Below, in pieces: positions 13,043-25,031 of a stretch of DNA of 64,000 nt. The stretch's first letter is position 1. Each line of letters starts with the position of its first letter. The notes under the pieces were generated by a model, which was not told where the DNA came from, did no database searches, and saw only the letters and a list, made by a program, of their open reading frames with translations. Made by a program: the position numbers and the translations under genes. Source of the stretch: Panonychus citri (taxonomy: Eukaryota; Arthropoda; Arachnida; Trombidiformes; Tetranychidae); the NCBI RefSeq assembly GCF_014898815.1, contig NW_026515528.1, positions 310,001 through 374,000 of the forward strand, in the 5' to 3' direction.

Positions 13043-16000
13043 ATGAGGGGAATAGTGGACATGGCCGAGGAAACAGGAAGCTACAGATTGGCTGTAAGTC
13101 CTGATTTACCTGATGATGGTTTAACACCGGAAGGTCGACCCAGAGCTTTGAGGTTCAATAGGACGGATTCTACTCGTTTGACAGAGAAACCAAATGTATC
13201 CGAATTGAAACAAGAGATACAATTAGATGAACATCGGTTACCTTTGGATATATTGATTGGTCAACTTCAAACTGACCCAGAGCTTGGGTTGACTCCTGAA
13301 CAAGCTCATGAATTACTTTTGAAAGATGGTCCCAATATTTTAACTTCAACGAAAAATGTTTCTACAATGTCTCGATTAGCTCGTAATTTATTTGGTGGTT
13401 TCTGTCTTCTCTTATGGATTGGAGGTTTTATCTCATTAATTGCTTTCATTTTAAGGGTCAGAGCTGGACAATCATCTCCCGACGATAATCTAATCATTTG
13501 CATAGTACTTGTTCTGGTGGTTTTACTCATTGGTTCTTTCTCCTTTTACCAAGATTCTAAAAGTGCTAAGTTAATGGATGCATTTCGTAAAATGGTCCCA
13601 CAAACAGCTACTGTTGTACGAAATGGACAAAAGTACAACATACCAGTGGAAGAAGTGGTCGTCGGTGATTTAATTGAAATCCGAAGCGGTGATCGTATTC
13701 CAGCTGATTTAAGAATAATTTCATCACAAGGTTGTAAAGTTGACAACTCAAACCTTACTGGTGAATCTGAGCCACAATTACGAAGCTACGAATTGACCTC
13801 AGACAATCCATTGGCCACAGCCAATCTCGCCTTTTTCTCTACTTATTGTGTTGAAGGAATATCTCGGGGTCTTGTCATCTACACTGGTGATCGTACAGTT
13901 ATGGGTCGAATCGCTTCCCTTGCGTCTGGCCTTGAGTTGACCGAAACTCCTATTGCCAAAGAAGTTGATAGATTCATCCGATTGATGACCGGTATCTCTA
14001 TCATCATTGGTTCCATACTATTTATGTTTGCCTTCTTCATGGGATATTTATGGTTTGATGCTTTTATGCTTCTGATCGGCATTATTGTTGCCAATGTTCC
14101 CGAAGGACTTCTTGTCACAGTTACGATTTGCCTTACATTAACTGCCAAACGAATGGTATCAAAAAATTGTTTAATCAAAATTTAGAAGCCGTTGAGACTC
14201 TCGGCTCTGTTTCTATCATCTGTTCAGATAAAACTGGTACATTAACCCAAAATCGTATGACTATTTCTCATATGTGGTTTGACAATCAGGTTGTTGAAGC
14301 TGATACAACAGAAGAGCAAAATGGTTAGTTAGATGAGTAATTATCAGTGGATGTAATTGTTAACATTTCTTTTTCTCTTTTGTTTAATAGGAGTTCAGTT
14401 TGATAAAAAAGCACCAGGATGGAAAAGTTTATCTCGATGTGCCATGTTATGTTCTCGTGCCGATTTTAAAGCCAACCAAGATCTTGTACCAATCTTAAAA
14501 AGAGAAACAACCGGAGATGCAACTGAAACAGCGATTCTCAAGTTTATGGAGCTTTCAGTTGGAGATGTTATTTCTTATCGACAATCACATTCCAAAATTT
14601 GTGAGATTCCATTTAATCCAATAGATAAGATTCATATTACTGTTCATGAAATTGGAGATGGAAACAATGGTCATCATCTTCTTTGTATGAAAGGTGCCCC
14701 TGAAAAGGTTCTTGACCGATGTAGAACCATCTATTTTAAAGGAAAAGAAAAAATCTTAACTCCAGAAATTAAAGATGCGGTTCTTGACCGACTCGATGAA
14801 TTAGCCAGCAGTGGAGAGCGTGTTATCGGATTCTGTGATTTAATCTTACCCAAGGATAGATATCCAATTGGTTATCTATTTGATCCAGATGAGAAAAATT
14901 TCCCCGATCGAGATTTACGTTTTCTTGGTTTACTTTCAATGATTGATCCTCCTCGTGCTGCAGTTCCCGATGCAATAGCTCGTTGCCGATCAGCAGGAAT
15001 CAGAGTTATCATGGTTACCGGTGATCATCCAGCTACTGCAAAGGCTATTGCTAAAAGTGTTGGAATAATTTCCAAGGGCAATCAAACGGTTGAAGATCTT
15101 GCTCAAAAGGCCAAAATTAGACCCGAAGAAGTTGATAGTAGACTTGCAAGTGCTATTGTTGTCCAAGGTTTCCAATTGAAAACAATGACCAAACCCGAGT
15201 TAGATACAATTTTAACTACATACGATGAAATAGTTTTTGCTCGAACATCTCCTCAGCAAAAATTAGCAATCGTTGAAGGTTGTCAACGAACTGGTGCCGT
15301 TGTTGGTGCAACAGGTGATGGTGTTAATGATTCACCAGCTTTGAAACAAGCAGACATTGGAATTGCAATGGGAGTCACTGGAAGTGATGTTAGTAAACAA
15401 GTTGCAGACATGATATTGTTAGATGATAATTTCGCAACTATTGTGGTTGGTGTTGAGGAAGGTCGTTTAGTTTTCGATAATTTGCGAAAATCTATCGGCT
15501 ATTTACTGACTAGTAACATGCCTGAATTGATTCCTTTCCTGTTTTTCGTGCTTTTAGAAATTCCTTTACCAATAGGAATTCTTGCAATTCTTTGCATCGA
15601 TTTAATCACCGATTTGGCTCCTGCCGTTTCTCTGGCCAATGAGGAACCCGAACATGATCTTATGAGACGTCCACCTAGAGATCCAAAAACTGATAGACTA
15701 ATCAATTCAAATCTAATTGCTATGTCTTATTTTCAAATCGGTGCTATTCAAGCTTCTGCTGGTTTATTTTCCTATTTTGTTGTCATGTATCAAAATGGTT
15801 GGTGGTTAAGTACATTGCTCGGTATAAGAAGAGAGTGGAACTCTGATGCATTGAATGATCTAGAGGATTCTTATGGTCAAGAATGGGTGAGTCAAAATAA
15901 CTACTAATTATGATTAGAAATAAGACTTTTTAATTGTGACAATTTCGTTATCTTTTCCATCTCTAGACTTATCAACGACGAAAGATATTAGAATACACTT

Positions 16001-16468
16001 GCCATACAACCTTCTTTTTCACAATTATCGTTGTCCAATGGGCTAATTTACTGATTTGTAAAACTCAGCGGAATTCAATTTTCCAGCAAGGAATGAGGTA
16101 TATTCCAAAATTCTTAGCAAGATTAATCATTGACATGACATTCTAATCAAATTTGAATTGTTTTCTCCTTTTCCAATAGAAATCATGTTCTCAACTTTTC
16201 CTTACTATTTGAAACAATCATCGCTGTTCTACTTGTCTATTTCCCTGGTACGCACATCGTTGTCCGAATGTATCCAATTGAGTAAGTTGAAATGATTGCT
16301 AATTAAGTTTAGACTTTTAATTGTGTATTAATTATCTCTTTCTTTAGTTTCACTTGGTGTTTCATTGGATTACCTTTCGCCTTAGCTATATTTATTTATG
16401 ATGAATCCAGAAAAGCAGTTATCCGAAAAAATCCAGGAGGATGGCTCGAAAAGGAAACATCTCATTGA
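13043..16468 (+). CDS. ATP1A: Na+/K+-ATPase alpha subunit (P-type ATPase), one apparent frame break
   Basis: Plasma-membrane pump exchanging 3 Na+ for 2 K+ per ATP. Exons: 13043-14323, 14391-15886, 15967-16097, 16180-16281 and 16348-16468. They are all in phase except for one missing base in the A-run at about 14178-14182, which ends the first frame at a TAG; the downstream frame resumes at once with NLEAVETLG. Allowing for that base, length is about 1043 residues. Motifs are NLTGESEPQ (actuator), VANVPEGLL (TM4), CSDKTGTLTQNRM with the phosphorylated Asp, MKGAPEKVLDRC (nucleotide domain), TGDHPATAK, TGDGVNDSPALK and SYGQEW (beta-subunit contact). Oddities: the TM1-TM2 loop is divergent, with Arg where ouabain-sensitive pumps have Gln111, and the C-terminus is ETSH instead of ETYY. 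An alternative start is the second Met (MAEETGSY). The break is more likely an assembly indel than decay, because the rest is well conserved. Confidence 0.93.
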
Positions 16469-17815
16469 TCTCATCTTTACGAATAGAATTACATTCGTTT
16501 AAAATTTTCTTCTCTTTGTCTCACAACAATCAAATTTATCACTCGATTCCAGCCACACACACATTCAAGTTATTTTTTTCTCATCACAATCATTGAAGAT
16601 TTTATTTACAATTTCTCTCTCAAGATTGCCAGTGAATCTCTTTTCCATCATCAGCAACTCACAAACTTTTCTCTTCTTTTCCTTTCTTATCCACTCTTCT
16701 TCTCTTTTTTTATACAAGTGACCATCTCTCTTTTTTATTGATGACTAATCTTCCTGCCATTCAAATCATTTTTCATCTTCTTTTCATTCTCACTTTGTTT
16801 TCAACAATAACCAAGACAATGTAGATGTTACATTATGGCAGCAACTACTACAATCAACAACAAGAACAATATCAATTTCATTACAATGGAAAAATCGATC
16901 CACTCTCAGAATCTCATGCAGAATAATTTCTCTTTTTAATATTGTTTTCTTTTTCAAATCTCTCACATCTTCACTGCTAAATTGTTAACCTTTCACCCTT
17001 TTTTTTTCATTCACATAACAATCAAATCCAAGATCTGTGTGCATTTTTGTGCAAAAACAAAAACTTTATTTTTCTTTCCTACAAATCTATCAATTCCAAT
17101 TTTATCCTCTTTTTGTCTCCCAATCATCAATCAACCTTAATCATATTTACCTTAATTACTTTTCCATAAACCCCCTTAGCTGATTTGGTAGAGTATTTGT
17201 TGGATTGAAAAACTTTGTTACATTTAATCTTACAACAAACAAGCAAATATTAATTTAATGTTTCTCACATTTATGTACATGTTACATAAGCTATTAAAAC
17301 ATGACGATGAAAATTCACAAATACAATTAACAATCAAAAAACAGCAACTGAATCAACACAAAATCCTCCAGGAGAGTAAAAAAAAACATCAAAATAATAC
17401 AACAGATGAGAAAAAGATCCGTTCATTAATGAGATTATTTCGATCATGTTAATATTGGAGAAAAAAAATTTATCGATTTATTGAAAATTTACCTTAAAGG
17501 CTTCTCAATGACATAGAGAAAACAACAACAATTAACATTATCTAATCGTCGATCGATTAAATTAACCAATCGATAAACTCAAATTGTAATCATCTAATCA
17601 ATAACTGAAAACACTGATGCAAAGGTTATCCCATTAGAATAAATTAATTCACACAGAGATTGAAAATCTGTTCAATTTTCCATTGGAAACTTTAGAAAAA
17701 AAAATTGGATTAATAATTTTAATTAAAAGGAAAATTTTCCAATTAACTTGACCGATTAGAGTAAAATATTGATCCCCGCCCTCTTATCACGGTAAATTGA
17801 TCAAATGATCAGCGA
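16469..17815. other. Na+/K+-ATPase 3' UTR and spacer
   Basis: Pyrimidine-rich, AT-rich sequence with no exon seen. Most of it is probably 3' UTR of the ATPase. Confidence 0.45.
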
Positions 17816-17888
17816 GCCCTTGTAGCGCAGTGGATAGCGTGTTGGACTTCTAATCCAAAGGTCCGGGGTTCGAATCCCCGTAAGGGTG
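17816..17888 (+). tRNA. tRNA-Arg (anticodon UCU)
   Basis: Full cloverleaf. Acceptor GCCCTTG (17816-17822) pairs with TAAGGGT (17881-17887), with G-U at both ends of the stem. The D-arm is GCGCAGTGGATAGCG. The anticodon stem TTGGA/TCCAA encloses CTTCTAA with TCT at 17849-17851, and the T-arm is CGGGG-TTCGAAT-CCCCG. There is no intron and the discriminator is G. Confidence 0.95.
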
Positions 17889-18120
17889 AACAAAATATTT
17901 TTGGTCCATTGAGTTGGTTTTCCTCTTGGAGAAAAAAATTTCTCTTTACTTTTCCAGCCTCGAATCTTTTGAAATTCGAATTGAGCGCTGATTTTCGTTC
18001 ACTTTCATACCTCTAGATGGCGCTACATGTATTCTATTTGGTTACCGATTGACTCAGTTTCCGTTTCCTTTTGAAATAAGTGTTGACTTTTGTTTTCTTT
18101 AGTTGGTTAATTTAATCATC

Positions 18121-18784
18121 ATGGTAAGTAAATTGTCCTATTCTTTTTAATTAATCTATTTGTTAATTTATTTTCATCTTTTGATTGTTTTTGGTTTAAT
18201 TTGTGTCTTTTCTTGTTTTCTCTGTGTTACCTTTAGCCACCTAAAAAAGACGCTGGTAAAAAAACTGATACTAAGGCTCCTAAGAAAAAGGAAGGAGGAG
18301 GAGGAAAGGCCAAGAAAAAGGTTTGTTGATTAATTTAATTTAATTTAATTGATATTGATTATTATTTAATATTTTGGTTCACAATTGGATGTGAATTTGC
18401 TGGTCTATTTGAATTTAGTAAATTCCATGTGGTTGTAAATTTGTATTTGGTTTTATCTACTTGAGTTATCACTAATCTGTATGTTGTTTTTTTGTCTTTT
18501 CTTTCTATTCTGTTCTCTTATAGAAATGGTCAAAAGGAAAAGTCCGAGATAAGTTAAACAATTTGGTTCTGTTTGATAAAGCCACTTATGATAAATTATT
18601 GAAAGAAGTACCTAGTTACAAACTTATCACTCCTTCAGTTGTTTCTGAAAGAATGAAAATTAGAGGATCACTTGCAAGAAAAGCCTTGGAGGAACTTGCT
18701 AGTAAAGGATTAATTAAACAAGTGATTAAACATCATTCTCAAATCATCTATACACGTAACACTGTTGCTGGTGAAGTTCAATAA
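18121..18784 (+). CDS. RPS25: 40S ribosomal protein S25
   Basis: Component of the small ribosomal subunit. Exon 1 codes only for the ATG (18121-18123) and is followed at once by GTAAGT. Exon 2 is 18237-18320 and exon 3 is 18524-18784; the junctions are in phase and give 115 residues. The first 45 residues are Lys-rich (PPKKDAGKK and KEGGGGKAKKK). The winged-helix core follows: FDKATYDKLLKEVPSYKLITPS, then RMKIRGSLARKALEEL and GLIKQVIKHHSQIIYTR. A poly(A) signal AATAAA lies at 18832-18837, 48 nt after the stop. The CTCF-like motif CTAGATGGCGCTA sits about 100 bp upstream of the ATG. The gene is intact. Confidence 0.97.
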
Positions 18785-19155
18785 TCTGTTTATATAATAA
18801 TAATTTCTGATTATCAAACTTTTTTTTGGTAAATAAAATGCTTTGAGAATCCAACAATTTTCCTCCAGTTACTTTTTCCCCATTCACCCATAGCCAACAC
18901 GCGTTTTTAATCAAAACAATCACACACACAATTTTCTCTCTTTTCTACACACTTAAGATTCTGTTTGATTTAATCGAAATCACCACAATCAATTGGAACC
19001 ATTTTCATATGTAGTTAAGGGTAAAAATTTATTCTTCCTAATTTTGCTTTTCTTCTCGTTACAAAATAGATGATACAATCTGAAGATGAGATTAATTGGA
19101 AAATGGAAGATAGAGAAAAGAAACAAAATTGCAAATAAGTTAATTGACTAATCGA
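18785..19155. other. Convergent 3' regions of RPS25 and SPCS3
   Basis: Short tail-to-tail spacer. The RPS25 poly(A) signal is at 18832-18837, and the minus-strand AATAAA for SPCS3 corresponds to plus 19028-19033. Confidence 0.6.
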
Positions 19156-19692
19156 TTAATGGGTATAACTTGAAGGAAACGAGAATGTATGAGTTTTGGG
19201 TACAGAGAAAATCGGTAACATTCCAGCATTTGGAATAACATTCATGGAAAGGGTAAGGGTAACATTTGGATTATTCTTAAGCCCATGACCATCATCCCAG
19301 AAATAGTATTTAACATTATGATTCTTTAGCGATAACTTTGAATTCTGTGAACGTAATAAAATGTGATCCCAAAGAACAACTTGATTAACAACATTAGCCG
19401 GTGTCGTATAATGAGCAGTAAGATAAAGGAAAAGTTGTTTGGTGTTCCAATCAAAGGCTTGACTAAAATCGGCGTCCATGTCAAAGTTAAGCATCCCCAG
19501 GTCACAGGTTTCCCTTCCAGCCTGGTAGTTGGGTAAATTACGAACAGATTCTCGGGAAGTTGAAATTCTAATCGGAACTAGATCACCATATTTCTTGTAA
19601 GATGTTGACATCGCACAGAAAAATGTCAAAGCAGCCAAGATGCTTAAAGCGAAAGCAAACACAGCATTGGTTCGAGCGAGAAAAGTATTCAT
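19156..19692 (-). CDS. SPCS3: Signal peptidase complex subunit 3 (SPC22/23)
   Basis: ER-membrane subunit of the signal peptidase complex, needed for signal-sequence cleavage. It is a single-exon gene of 178 residues, the usual family length. An N-terminal type II membrane anchor spans about residues 10-29 (AVFAFALSILAALTFFCAM). A luminal beta-rich domain follows, with landmarks FDMDADFSQAFDWNTKQLF, LYLTAHYTTPANVVNQVVLW and KYYFWDDGHGL, and a terminal LSMNVIPNAGMLP segment. No break is seen. The start is the only in-frame ATG before the anchor. Confidence 0.95.
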   Translation of the reverse strand: MNTFLARTNAVFAFALSILAALTFFCAMSTSYKKYGDLVPIRISTSRESVRNLPNYQAGRETCDLGMLNFDMDADFSQAFDWNTKQLFLYLTAHYTTPANVVNQVVLWDHILLRSQNSKLSLKNHNVKYYFWDDGHGLKNNPNVTLTLSMNVIPNAGMLPIFSVPKTHTFSFPSSYTH

Positions 19693-22600
19693 TTTGATGG
19701 AGAAAAAGAGATCAACACAGTCTAATTGAGAAAATGAGTCACCATAAAAGAGAACAAATGTAAATTTAACAAAGAAAAATCGACCTAATCAACAATTAAA
19801 AGTAAATCAATTTGCAAACAAGATGAAAACAAAATCTACTGAAGCATCAACACTAAACACGTAAGAGTTTCAATCTCTTGGGTTTCTTTGAAATTCAGCG
19901 CGTCTTTTGAATCTTTTATTTGGTAGAAGAGAAAAAATTTTCTCGATTTTTTTTCTCCAACTATTTATTATTAGTTTTACTTATAGAATTTATCATTTTT
20001 TTAGTAATTTATGAAACTATTTTATTTACTGAATACATTTGATATGATTTAGTAAATTTTGTTTCTATTAACATTTGAGAGTTTTTTAGTTCACAATTAC
20101 AAGTTGAATCTTTTCCGGAAACTAATTCCAATGTTGACCCGGAAGTATTTAAGAAACAATTTACTAAATCATTCTGAATACATTTAAAGTTAAATATCAT
20201 AGTTTGAATGTCTAGTGTTGATGGTTAATGGCCCTTGATTTAACTACAATTAACTTAATGATAGCGAGACATTTGAAAAGGCAAAACCAAGTAATAGTTA
20301 CATATTAGATAAATTTTTCTTTCAATTCCAGTTGAACTAATTGTGAGTACTTTTAATATCTGACAATTAGTTGATTACATCAATATAAATGACGATGATA
20401 CAAATGAAATTTTAATTATTTACTAACTTATGATAATTGTCTCGTATTGATCATTGAATAATTAAGCTATTAATAAACGATTTCAATGGAGCAAGTTTAT
20501 TAACTCTGTAATAATCAAATCTGTTGATCAACTAATTAGATTAATCAATTACCATTCTCTTATATTAATATAAAGTAAATGAATTTTATTCATGAAAATT
20601 TCTCACCACTTAAAGTTGAAATCTACCCCGAGGCAATGATAATAATGATTAACAGCTAGATGAAAATTTACTAATCAATTTTAAAGTTCAACGTCGAGAC
20701 AATTAAATTGAATTTATATAATATTTAATATTAATAATAATAATTTTCCAAAAATAATCAGGTCTTAAAGGTCAATCAAATGACAGCCAATTACAATTAC
20801 TACAAAACCCACGAGATTGAATATAATCAACTATTCATATATCCCAATCAGTTATGATTAAGATGATTGTCAACCAGAGTATTGTAAGGTCAATCTGATA
20901 GATTGATGAATACAAATTGACATGATGAAAATTCTGAGAATGAATCAGAAAAAGATTCAGATGAAATGAAAGTTTCCCTGTTGAGTGAACAAAATAAAAA
21001 ACTTTCCATGTAAATATTATCGTTATTGTTTCTTTCACTCTGATTTTCAATGTTACTTTTCAAATCTTTTCAATTCATCAACAAATCTGATGAATTTAAA
21101 CCTCCCATGGTTATTTATTTCAATTATTATTATTGATTGTCGATGGAAACTAATAACAAATGACAATTTGTATCCGACATTAAAGATGTTTAACTTTTAT
21201 TTACTTTCTAAATTGTTGATTAAAAACTTTACACCAAGAACAAAATTATCGCAATCAATTTGATTACCTTCAATCCTATTGGAATATCTGTTAGTAATAT
21301 TTGATTAGTAAAAATTGTCATTAATTTATCACCATTTTCACCTTTCAGATTTACTCAATTTGACAATCATGTTAACATGTTCAGGTTCAGATTTTCATGG
21401 TGATGAATAAGGAAACATGAATCACTTTTTTTTCCGTCAACCAAATCAATCAACATAATAGATTGATGGATACAATTAACCTTTTATCCGACCCAAGAGG
21501 TGATTGATTATTACTGTAATGTGATAAGGAAATAATCAATAACCAATTTAACAAAATGATAACCAAAGGATTAATGAATGGATAAATCAATTGACTTAAA
21601 ATCGAATGTAATTGTAATTTAATCAACAATTGGATGAAAGAAAGAAAGAAAAAATGAAACAAAAGTGTGATAACTTAGTTTTCTCAATAATAGAAAACAA
21701 AATTGTTTCGTTACAATTAAGATGACATTTTATCCAAACAATTAACTCGATGAAAAATTTTATCATCACCAAGATATTCAGGAATGATGATGATAATGAT
21801 TAAGAAACTTTCCAACTCAAGGGTATTAATCATTAACCTTATCATTCTTACCATGGTAATTACTGAATAAGATGAGTGAGAGTAAGTAACAATTATTAAG
21901 GAGAAAATTTTTTTCCAACAATAAAAAACAAAACAAAACTAAATTAAAGTAAATGCTAAGAATTTAATAATAACTGTTGAACTAAATTGCGACCTTCATC
22001 CCCAACTTCAGCATCATCATCATCATGATACCAAACTTCCCAGTCAACATGATATTCAACATGGTAAACACTAAATGGTTGGATTGATGATTGTTCATTG
22101 TGAAAAAAAAGTTCAGTTCAAATTCCTATATCATGATGAAGGATATGATAGAGTTGATATGATATCAGGGGGAGAAGATGAAACAAAAACAGCAACAGGG
22201 AGTTTTCATGATTCTTTTCAGCTCAACTATGATTATTATTGTTCATCCTTGTATAGTAAATAATAATAATATTATTACGAAGGGAAATAATTTCATATTA
22301 TTCAGGCTTCTGGATGTGTTGTTGGTGTCACGCAATTGCATAGCATGAGGTTTGTATCATGATGATGATCGTCTTGGATGATGAAAAAGTGTGAGATCAG
22401 TATTATGAGCATCTTCATCATCGGTTGATCATCAGAATATTATTTTCATCATCTTCCATCTTCATTTTCACTCTCTACTAATTCTGGTAGAAAAATATTC
22501 AAATTGTTTCTTCGAGAGTAAAAAAAAATTCATCAGAACTTTTTTTCTCTCACTTTTAACTTCGTATCAGCTTCAATCATTGGTGATTAAAGCTCAGTTT

Positions 22601-22765
22601 TCACCTTTTTTCATTACTATTAAAATTGGTTAATTGATTTTCATCATTTATCATAATTAACTTTTACCTTAATCATCATTTGTCATCAAAAATCAATCAT
22701 AATTAAAGTTAATTATTCTTGAAAAAAAAGTTTAAAACCTTTTTTTTTCTCGTTACTTTATCAAT
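19693..22765. other. Long AT-rich spacer upstream of elevenin 1
   Basis: No coding exon recognised. Towards the right end (about 21350-22750) the sequence is rich in TCATGA/ATCATGAT words and (ATC)n runs. A similar composition occurs upstream of the second elevenin gene, so this is a plausible cis-regulatory region of the neuropeptide gene. Confidence 0.4.
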
Positions 22766-23578
22766 ATGGTTTCAGTGTTTTCACAATTAACTTTGTTTTC
22801 AACTTTCAATCTAATCATTTTGTTTCAATTAATTAATGTTTCAACATGTTATCCAGTTGATTGCAGGTAAGTCCATTTAATTGTTACATTAATTAGCCTT
22901 AAATTTGTTCGAATCATGTTGATTACTTGATACAAGCAAACTTTCAACAAATCGTCAGTTCAGATGTACAAATGTCCAGACTAATTAACTGACTTCGAAT
23001 ATGAAATAATTTAATTAGAAGTGACTGAACTCTCATGATAATAATAAAGATCACATCATATGAGTGTATCAACAAGTAGATTAAAACAAATGATTCTATT
23101 GGTCAGAGTTTCGTAGCAATTAGTTGATCATTTGAGTTCGAAACTAATTAAACTTTCTCCATTCTAGTAAATTTGTATTCGCACCAACATGTCGAGGTGT
23201 TATCGCTAAGAGGATTAATAGCAACGGATTCAAATCGGCAAATGGGAAAACAATGCAAAGGTAAAGTCGTTAATCAGTTGATAGTTGATGTTTGAATAGT
23301 TTAATTGTTACGAGTAAAAAAAAGTTGTAAGAAAGTTAATTGTTCACAATTTATTACCTTTAATAATGCACAGTGATTTAATGGAGCGATCCGATTCTTG
23401 GCCTGAAGTTAATCCGATGTTTACTTCATCGTCGTCGTACAAAAATTTAATCACTAAATTGTTACCATCAATGATTAAGGAGATGAATCCAAGTAACAAC
23501 AATCAACTTGGACTCAGAGATTGGGATAAATTTGATTCAGTTTATCAGGGAAATGATGGTCTAGTTATGGGGCAATGA
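22766..23578 (+). CDS. Elevenin neuropeptide precursor (copy 1)
   Basis: Precursor of a secreted neuropeptide of the elevenin (L11) family, whose receptor is a GPCR. Exons 22766-22866, 23168-23260 and 23374-23578 are all GT/AG and in phase, giving 132 residues. A hydrophobic signal peptide covers about residues 1-26. The peptide core CSKFVFAPTCRGVIAKR spans the first intron. It contains the two cysteines expected to form the family disulphide and a KR processing site. An extra Cys lies just before it, in TCYPVDC. The acidic, Ser/Asn-rich C-terminal spacer is typical of the precursor. The second intron falls shortly after the KR, as in the copy at 36.8-37.9 kb. The family assignment rests on the FVFAPxCRG core. 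Confidence 0.87.
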
Positions 23579-25031
23579 ACGATTGATCCGTTAATTGTAT
23601 TGTCTTAATTGCTGTGAGGATCTTCAAAGCAAATTATGATCAACTATTAATCAGCTAAATCATTTCAAAACTTTTCACAATCAACTAATTATATTATTAT
23701 TATGATTATTTATGCTTTTGATTGTTTCATGTAAAGATATTTGATTTATCCACCATTGATTAGATCCAATTAATCTCATTATTAATCATCTTAAGTCTTT
23801 GTAGGTTTAAAATTTTATTACTATTAAAGGAGAGGGAAAATCATTAATCATTGGAAGACTTTAATTGTTAATCGTTGTAATCAACAATTAACTCAACGGA
23901 CGAAAAAAACTGAATGGCAAGAAAAATCAATCCAATTGATGCAACAGGATTAACTTGATTAAAAACTTTAATTGTGGTGATTTTGTGTTTATCATTTAGA
24001 TCTGTGATTGATTATGATTAAATTGTGAATAAAAAACTAATCAAGATTAACATGGAATCCAATCTGAGAAAATATCAAGAAAACCTTTGAATATTATATA
24101 TTGATGACAACTGATTCCCTTGATCATTAACCGTAAACATATTTGATTGTTACCAATTACAATGTGAAATATTAATCAAACAAATTGTTATCTATTTCCA
24201 ATAAATCGTTATAATGATAAATTATCTGTTACATGGACAATTTAATAGCACCAAGTTAATCCAATTCCTATCCAAAGGTGTGGGTAATAAAGGACGTACA
24301 TATGAGGACTGACCAGTGCTCTGATATTGACCAAAAGTGGAAAACAATAATATTACAATTGATTGTTTGTCCAAATTGTTCATGAAAATAAATGAATGCC
24401 AGTTATTTATTTCTAATATACGTTTTCATTATATCAGATAAGTTCAATTCGAGTTGGAGTTTGAATCGTTTTTTTTACTCTTTCGAGTAAAAAATATTTT
24501 CCTCAATTGATTATCTGATTAATCAGGAGCTTCTTCATTGAGTAACTTGATTCATGAGTCTATTAGATATTCAATCTAATGGATCTGTTTTTATATCGCT
24601 CATGAATTTGATGGAAAATAATTTCTCTCTTTTTCTTTATTATTATTTTCTTCCCACCTCATCATCCACTTTTTCCACTTCCTATTACATTGAATTTTAC
24701 ACAGAATCTCCTACTTGAGCTCTAAAATTGGATTCCCTGTTCACAATTAGTAAATTATGATTCATGACTTGATTAGTCAAATCTCAGGGTAGTCATTAGT
24801 AAAAGTATTAAGATTTATTAATGAAATCATCTATTGTAACAATTTACTCTGATTATAATAAAAAACAAACACAATTCTGGATGAAGAAAAGTTCAGAACT
24901 AAAATCATTTGATTTATTCAATATTTGGGTTGATTATTCATGAAACTCAGTTACTTTTGTTTCATCAATGATACATCGTGTATCATGTATCATGTATGTA
25001 TCATCATGGTAATCGTGATATTTGTATGAGT
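23579..25031. other. Spacer between elevenin 1 and the gypsy element
   Basis: AT-rich, with no gene recognised. It ends in GAGT immediately before the LTR, which is the target-site duplication. Confidence 0.45.

Noticed and set aside
13306..15705. Minus-strand open frames inside the Na+/K+-ATPase
   Set aside because: Shadows of the conserved plus-strand coding sequence.
17175..17215. tRNA-like 5' half (CTTAGCTGATTTGGTAGAG) upstream of tRNA-Arg
   Set aside because: It resembles a D-arm/A-box only; no anticodon arm, T-arm or matching acceptor follows.
20835..21662. Short open frames in the spacer before elevenin 1
   Set aside because: AT-rich random translation with no splice structure, no recognisable domain and no promoter.
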